A stretch of 8,320 bases of DNA from an uncultured Bacteroidales bacterium (lineage in GTDB: Bacteria > Bacteroidota > Bacteroidia > Bacteroidales > P3): contig CAJOQB010000033.1 of assembly GCA_905236405.1 (NCBI GenBank), positions 1-8,320 on the forward strand, read 5' to 3'. Every line of letters begins with the position of its first letter. Within the stretch, counting starts at the first letter, position 1. Below are positions 7,801-8,320 of the stretch, one piece after another. The notes under the pieces are model-generated. The model had not been told where the DNA came from. It saw only the letters and a list, made by a program, of their open reading frames with translations, and did not search any database. A program made the translations under genes and the position numbers.

Positions 7801-7918
7801 GATAGGTGTGTCCGTGTCCGTCGGTACCCACCATGGGGTTGACATAGGAGGTGATACTGTGGTTGCAGCTTGCCATCAACAACGCTGCGAGCAATAGGGG
7901 CAGGAACGTTCGTTTCAT
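4892..7918 (-). CDS. GH92 family alpha-mannosidase lipoprotein with C-terminal accessory domains
   Basis: GH92 enzymes are Ca2+-dependent, inverting exo-alpha-mannosidases, often alpha-1,2-specific, that trim high-mannose N-glycans or mannans. Signatures are strong: NPMVGTDGHGHTYPGAIVPFG (27-47), GFSHTHLSGTGCEDYGDVL (75-93), and GNEDCGQMSAWYVMSAMGFYP with Glu643, followed by GSPIFD. The start MKRTFLPLLLAALL leads to lipobox MASC, so Cys18 is lipidated. No acidic export signal follows, so a periplasm-facing anchor is inferred. At 1008 residues it is longer than the usual 720-780. After the catalytic modules come an acidic linker (EEEE, 750-753), a chitobiase C-terminal-like beta domain (about 755-830, with FYRIDNGEWT and a P-L-T-I...A-Y-A pattern), and a discoidin-like segment (about 834-1003, with WQSDMKVVIDL and RYVRITASN). 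The H-x-D-like motif I expect near residues 720-722 reads Tyr-Arg-Thr. The gene starts 13 bases after the ROK kinase stop codon and is intact. Linkage specificity cannot be read from the sequence. Confidence 0.93.
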   Translation of the reverse strand: MKRTFLPLLLAALLMASCNHSITSYVNPMVGTDGHGHTYPGAIVPFGMIQPGPDTRLNGWDGCSGYHYSDDTLYGFSHTHLSGTGCEDYGDVLLMPFTDAVQLDRNDYRTAFSHRREEAKAGYYSVILDDNRVLVELTATERTALHRYTYPYSGVKGFIIDLTHRDKTLSSGIRLNEDGTLSGWRFSSAWNPEQKLFFAIQLGDEVDHVVFYQDDKPVDASSIEGENCKAAVFFKEECKEAELQVAISDVDEQGALKNLATSKDLSFMEARKQADALWEKELGKIEVQGKDNKAKKNFYTALYHCMTSPYLYSDVDGRYRAMNDSILTTDGKHNVYTVFSLWDTYRALHPLLTLIDRNRTEDFIYTFAQHYATGGELTMWELAAHETHCMIGYHACPVILEAQQAGILDNFDWSFKRQLLDAMIATSNRTEAHQSYGTTGYLSSEVDNESVSKTLEYSYDDWCIARYAAWLLQQNQQPVTDSSVDNTLNNTDQLSQCVETYTSRSQSWRNIMDENGFMHQRRNGGFMTPFSPTEVNNHFTEANSWQYSTYVVHDLKNYFELLGGKEKAEAFLDSLFHTQAELEGRDQADITGLIGQYAHGNEPSHHAAYLYAYLGKQDKTAELVRKICDELYQPTPDGLCGNEDCGQMSAWYVMSAMGFYPVCPGSGVYVIGSPIFDNVTIHLENGKTIRIDCKHQSSRNCYVQSYSEDDVPNTSPFVEYRTLADGAHIQFTMGSKPIGALYEIDDNSSEEEELPMVTMPYFSRWEQRFDGSVQIGIKSLCSDSIFYRIDNGEWTIYTHPLTIESDATLMAYAVKGNARSNTTVQHLTRYVADKKLSYLTQPAAQYRDSGEEGLIDRLTGEENYRIGGWQGWQSDMKVVIDLLEERPFSGVILSLLSDCRAWIFLPSAITVEVSDDGTNYKPYGTNKTVASQIYDDACAQDQHYDWNYKLDAKVIDADVWGPDIWTRYVRITASNYGKMPQWHISAGEQAWLFCSEIKFIPLYPVNTD

Positions 7919-7931
7919 ATCCGTTAGGGTG

Positions 7932-8320
7932 TTATTTCATTTTCAGGAGTGCGGCAGCACCAAGGATAGCCACTTCGTTTGCGGCAAGGTTCGACACACG
8001 GATGTCGCAACTGCCCTCGTAGATGTTCAGCAGGTGTTCTTTGAACGACTCACGCAGCGGACGCAGCAAGGGCTCGCCCACCTTGGCGGGGCCTCCCATC
8101 AGGAAGATGGCCTCGGGAGCCGAGAAGGTCACCGAGTTCGCCATGGCGATACCCAACCAATGGCCTGTCTCCTCATAGGTCTTCAAGGCCACAGGGTCAC
8201 CAGCGTTAGCGGCGTCGCCAATCATCTTGCTGGTCACATCGCTGTCGTCAACGCCTTTCAGTTGACCGTTGTAGTCGGGGGTTGCTTTTCGTAGTTCGCA
8301 GAATGTCTGCACGATGCCGC
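7932..8320 (-). CDS. ROK-family sugar kinase (glucokinase-like), C-terminal part, partial
   Basis: ROK-family kinases phosphorylate hexoses such as glucose, mannose or N-acetylhexosamines with ATP in the cytoplasm; some members are repressors. About 128 C-terminal residues are visible and the 5' end lies beyond the right edge. The first visible residues, GIVQTF, match the segment just after the family's zinc-binding C-x-C-G-x-x-G-C motif, which must lie outside the window. The region LGIAMANSVTFSAPEAIFLMG, then GPAKVGEPLLRPLRESF, fits the ROK ATP-site beta strand and the following GG.a..g..l..p.r pattern, although the usual double Gly reads MGGP here. The end, EVAILGAAALLKMK, is the typical ROK/glucokinase C-terminus. 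A GTG at 8310-8312 is an internal valine codon rather than a start. The visible part has no DNA-binding helix-turn-helix, but that domain would be N-terminal, so kinase rather than regulator is probable, not certain. Placed 13 bases before the GH92 gene, it may phosphorylate released mannose. Confidence 0.87.
   Translation of the reverse strand, partial: GIVQTFCELRKATPDYNGQLKGVDDSDVTSKMIGDAANAGDPVALKTYEETGHWLGIAMANSVTFSAPEAIFLMGGPAKVGEPLLRPLRESFKEHLLNIYEGSCDIRVSNLAANEVAILGAAALLKMK

Noticed and set aside
8310..8312. A possible GTG start for a short ROK-like protein
   Set aside because: The frame stays open to the window edge and the residues before it (Gly-Ile) fit the ROK family, so this is an internal valine.

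Overview
The window looks like a chromosomal piece of a Bacteroidales bacterium, probably Prevotella- or Bacteroides-like, with G+C close to half. The reasons are lipoproteins with short Cys-terminated signal peptides, start codons without Shine-Dalgarno sequences, a GH92 mannosidase, a TAnnTTTG-type promoter element before lysS, and a LysS N-terminus that resembles Bacteroidales proteins. The genus assignment is inference.

All six genes lie on the minus strand, so transcription runs from high to low coordinates. In transcription order they are: (1) the C-terminal part of a ROK-family sugar kinase, cut by the right edge (7932-8320); (2) a 1008-residue GH92 alpha-mannosidase lipoprotein with extra C-terminal beta-sandwich-like domains (4892-7918); (3) a 73-residue cysteine-rich lipoprotein of unknown function (4657-4878); (4) a phosphodiester glycosidase (NAGPA/DUF2233-type) lipoprotein (3684-4634); (5) an AddA/RecB-like UvrD-family helicase-nuclease (215-3658); and, after a 94-base gap with a promoter-like element and a hairpin, (6) the first 40 codons of lysS, cut by the left edge (1-120).

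Genes 1-5 are separated by only 13, 13, 22 and 25 bases, with no room for independent promoters or terminators. They are probably one operon whose promoter lies beyond the right edge. The first four suggest glycan use: envelope lipoproteins trim mannose-containing, perhaps phosphorylated, glycans and a cytoplasmic ROK kinase phosphorylates the released sugar. The DNA-repair helicase at the end has no obvious functional link and may simply share the transcript. Its usual AddB partner is not in the window. There is no CRISPR array, tRNA, rRNA, insertion sequence or sizeable repeat, and no gene-free stretch above 100 bases.

Nothing here is clearly a new system. The most interesting signals are the pairing of a mannosidase with a phosphodiester glycosidase around an unknown small lipoprotein, and unusual features in the GH92 protein.
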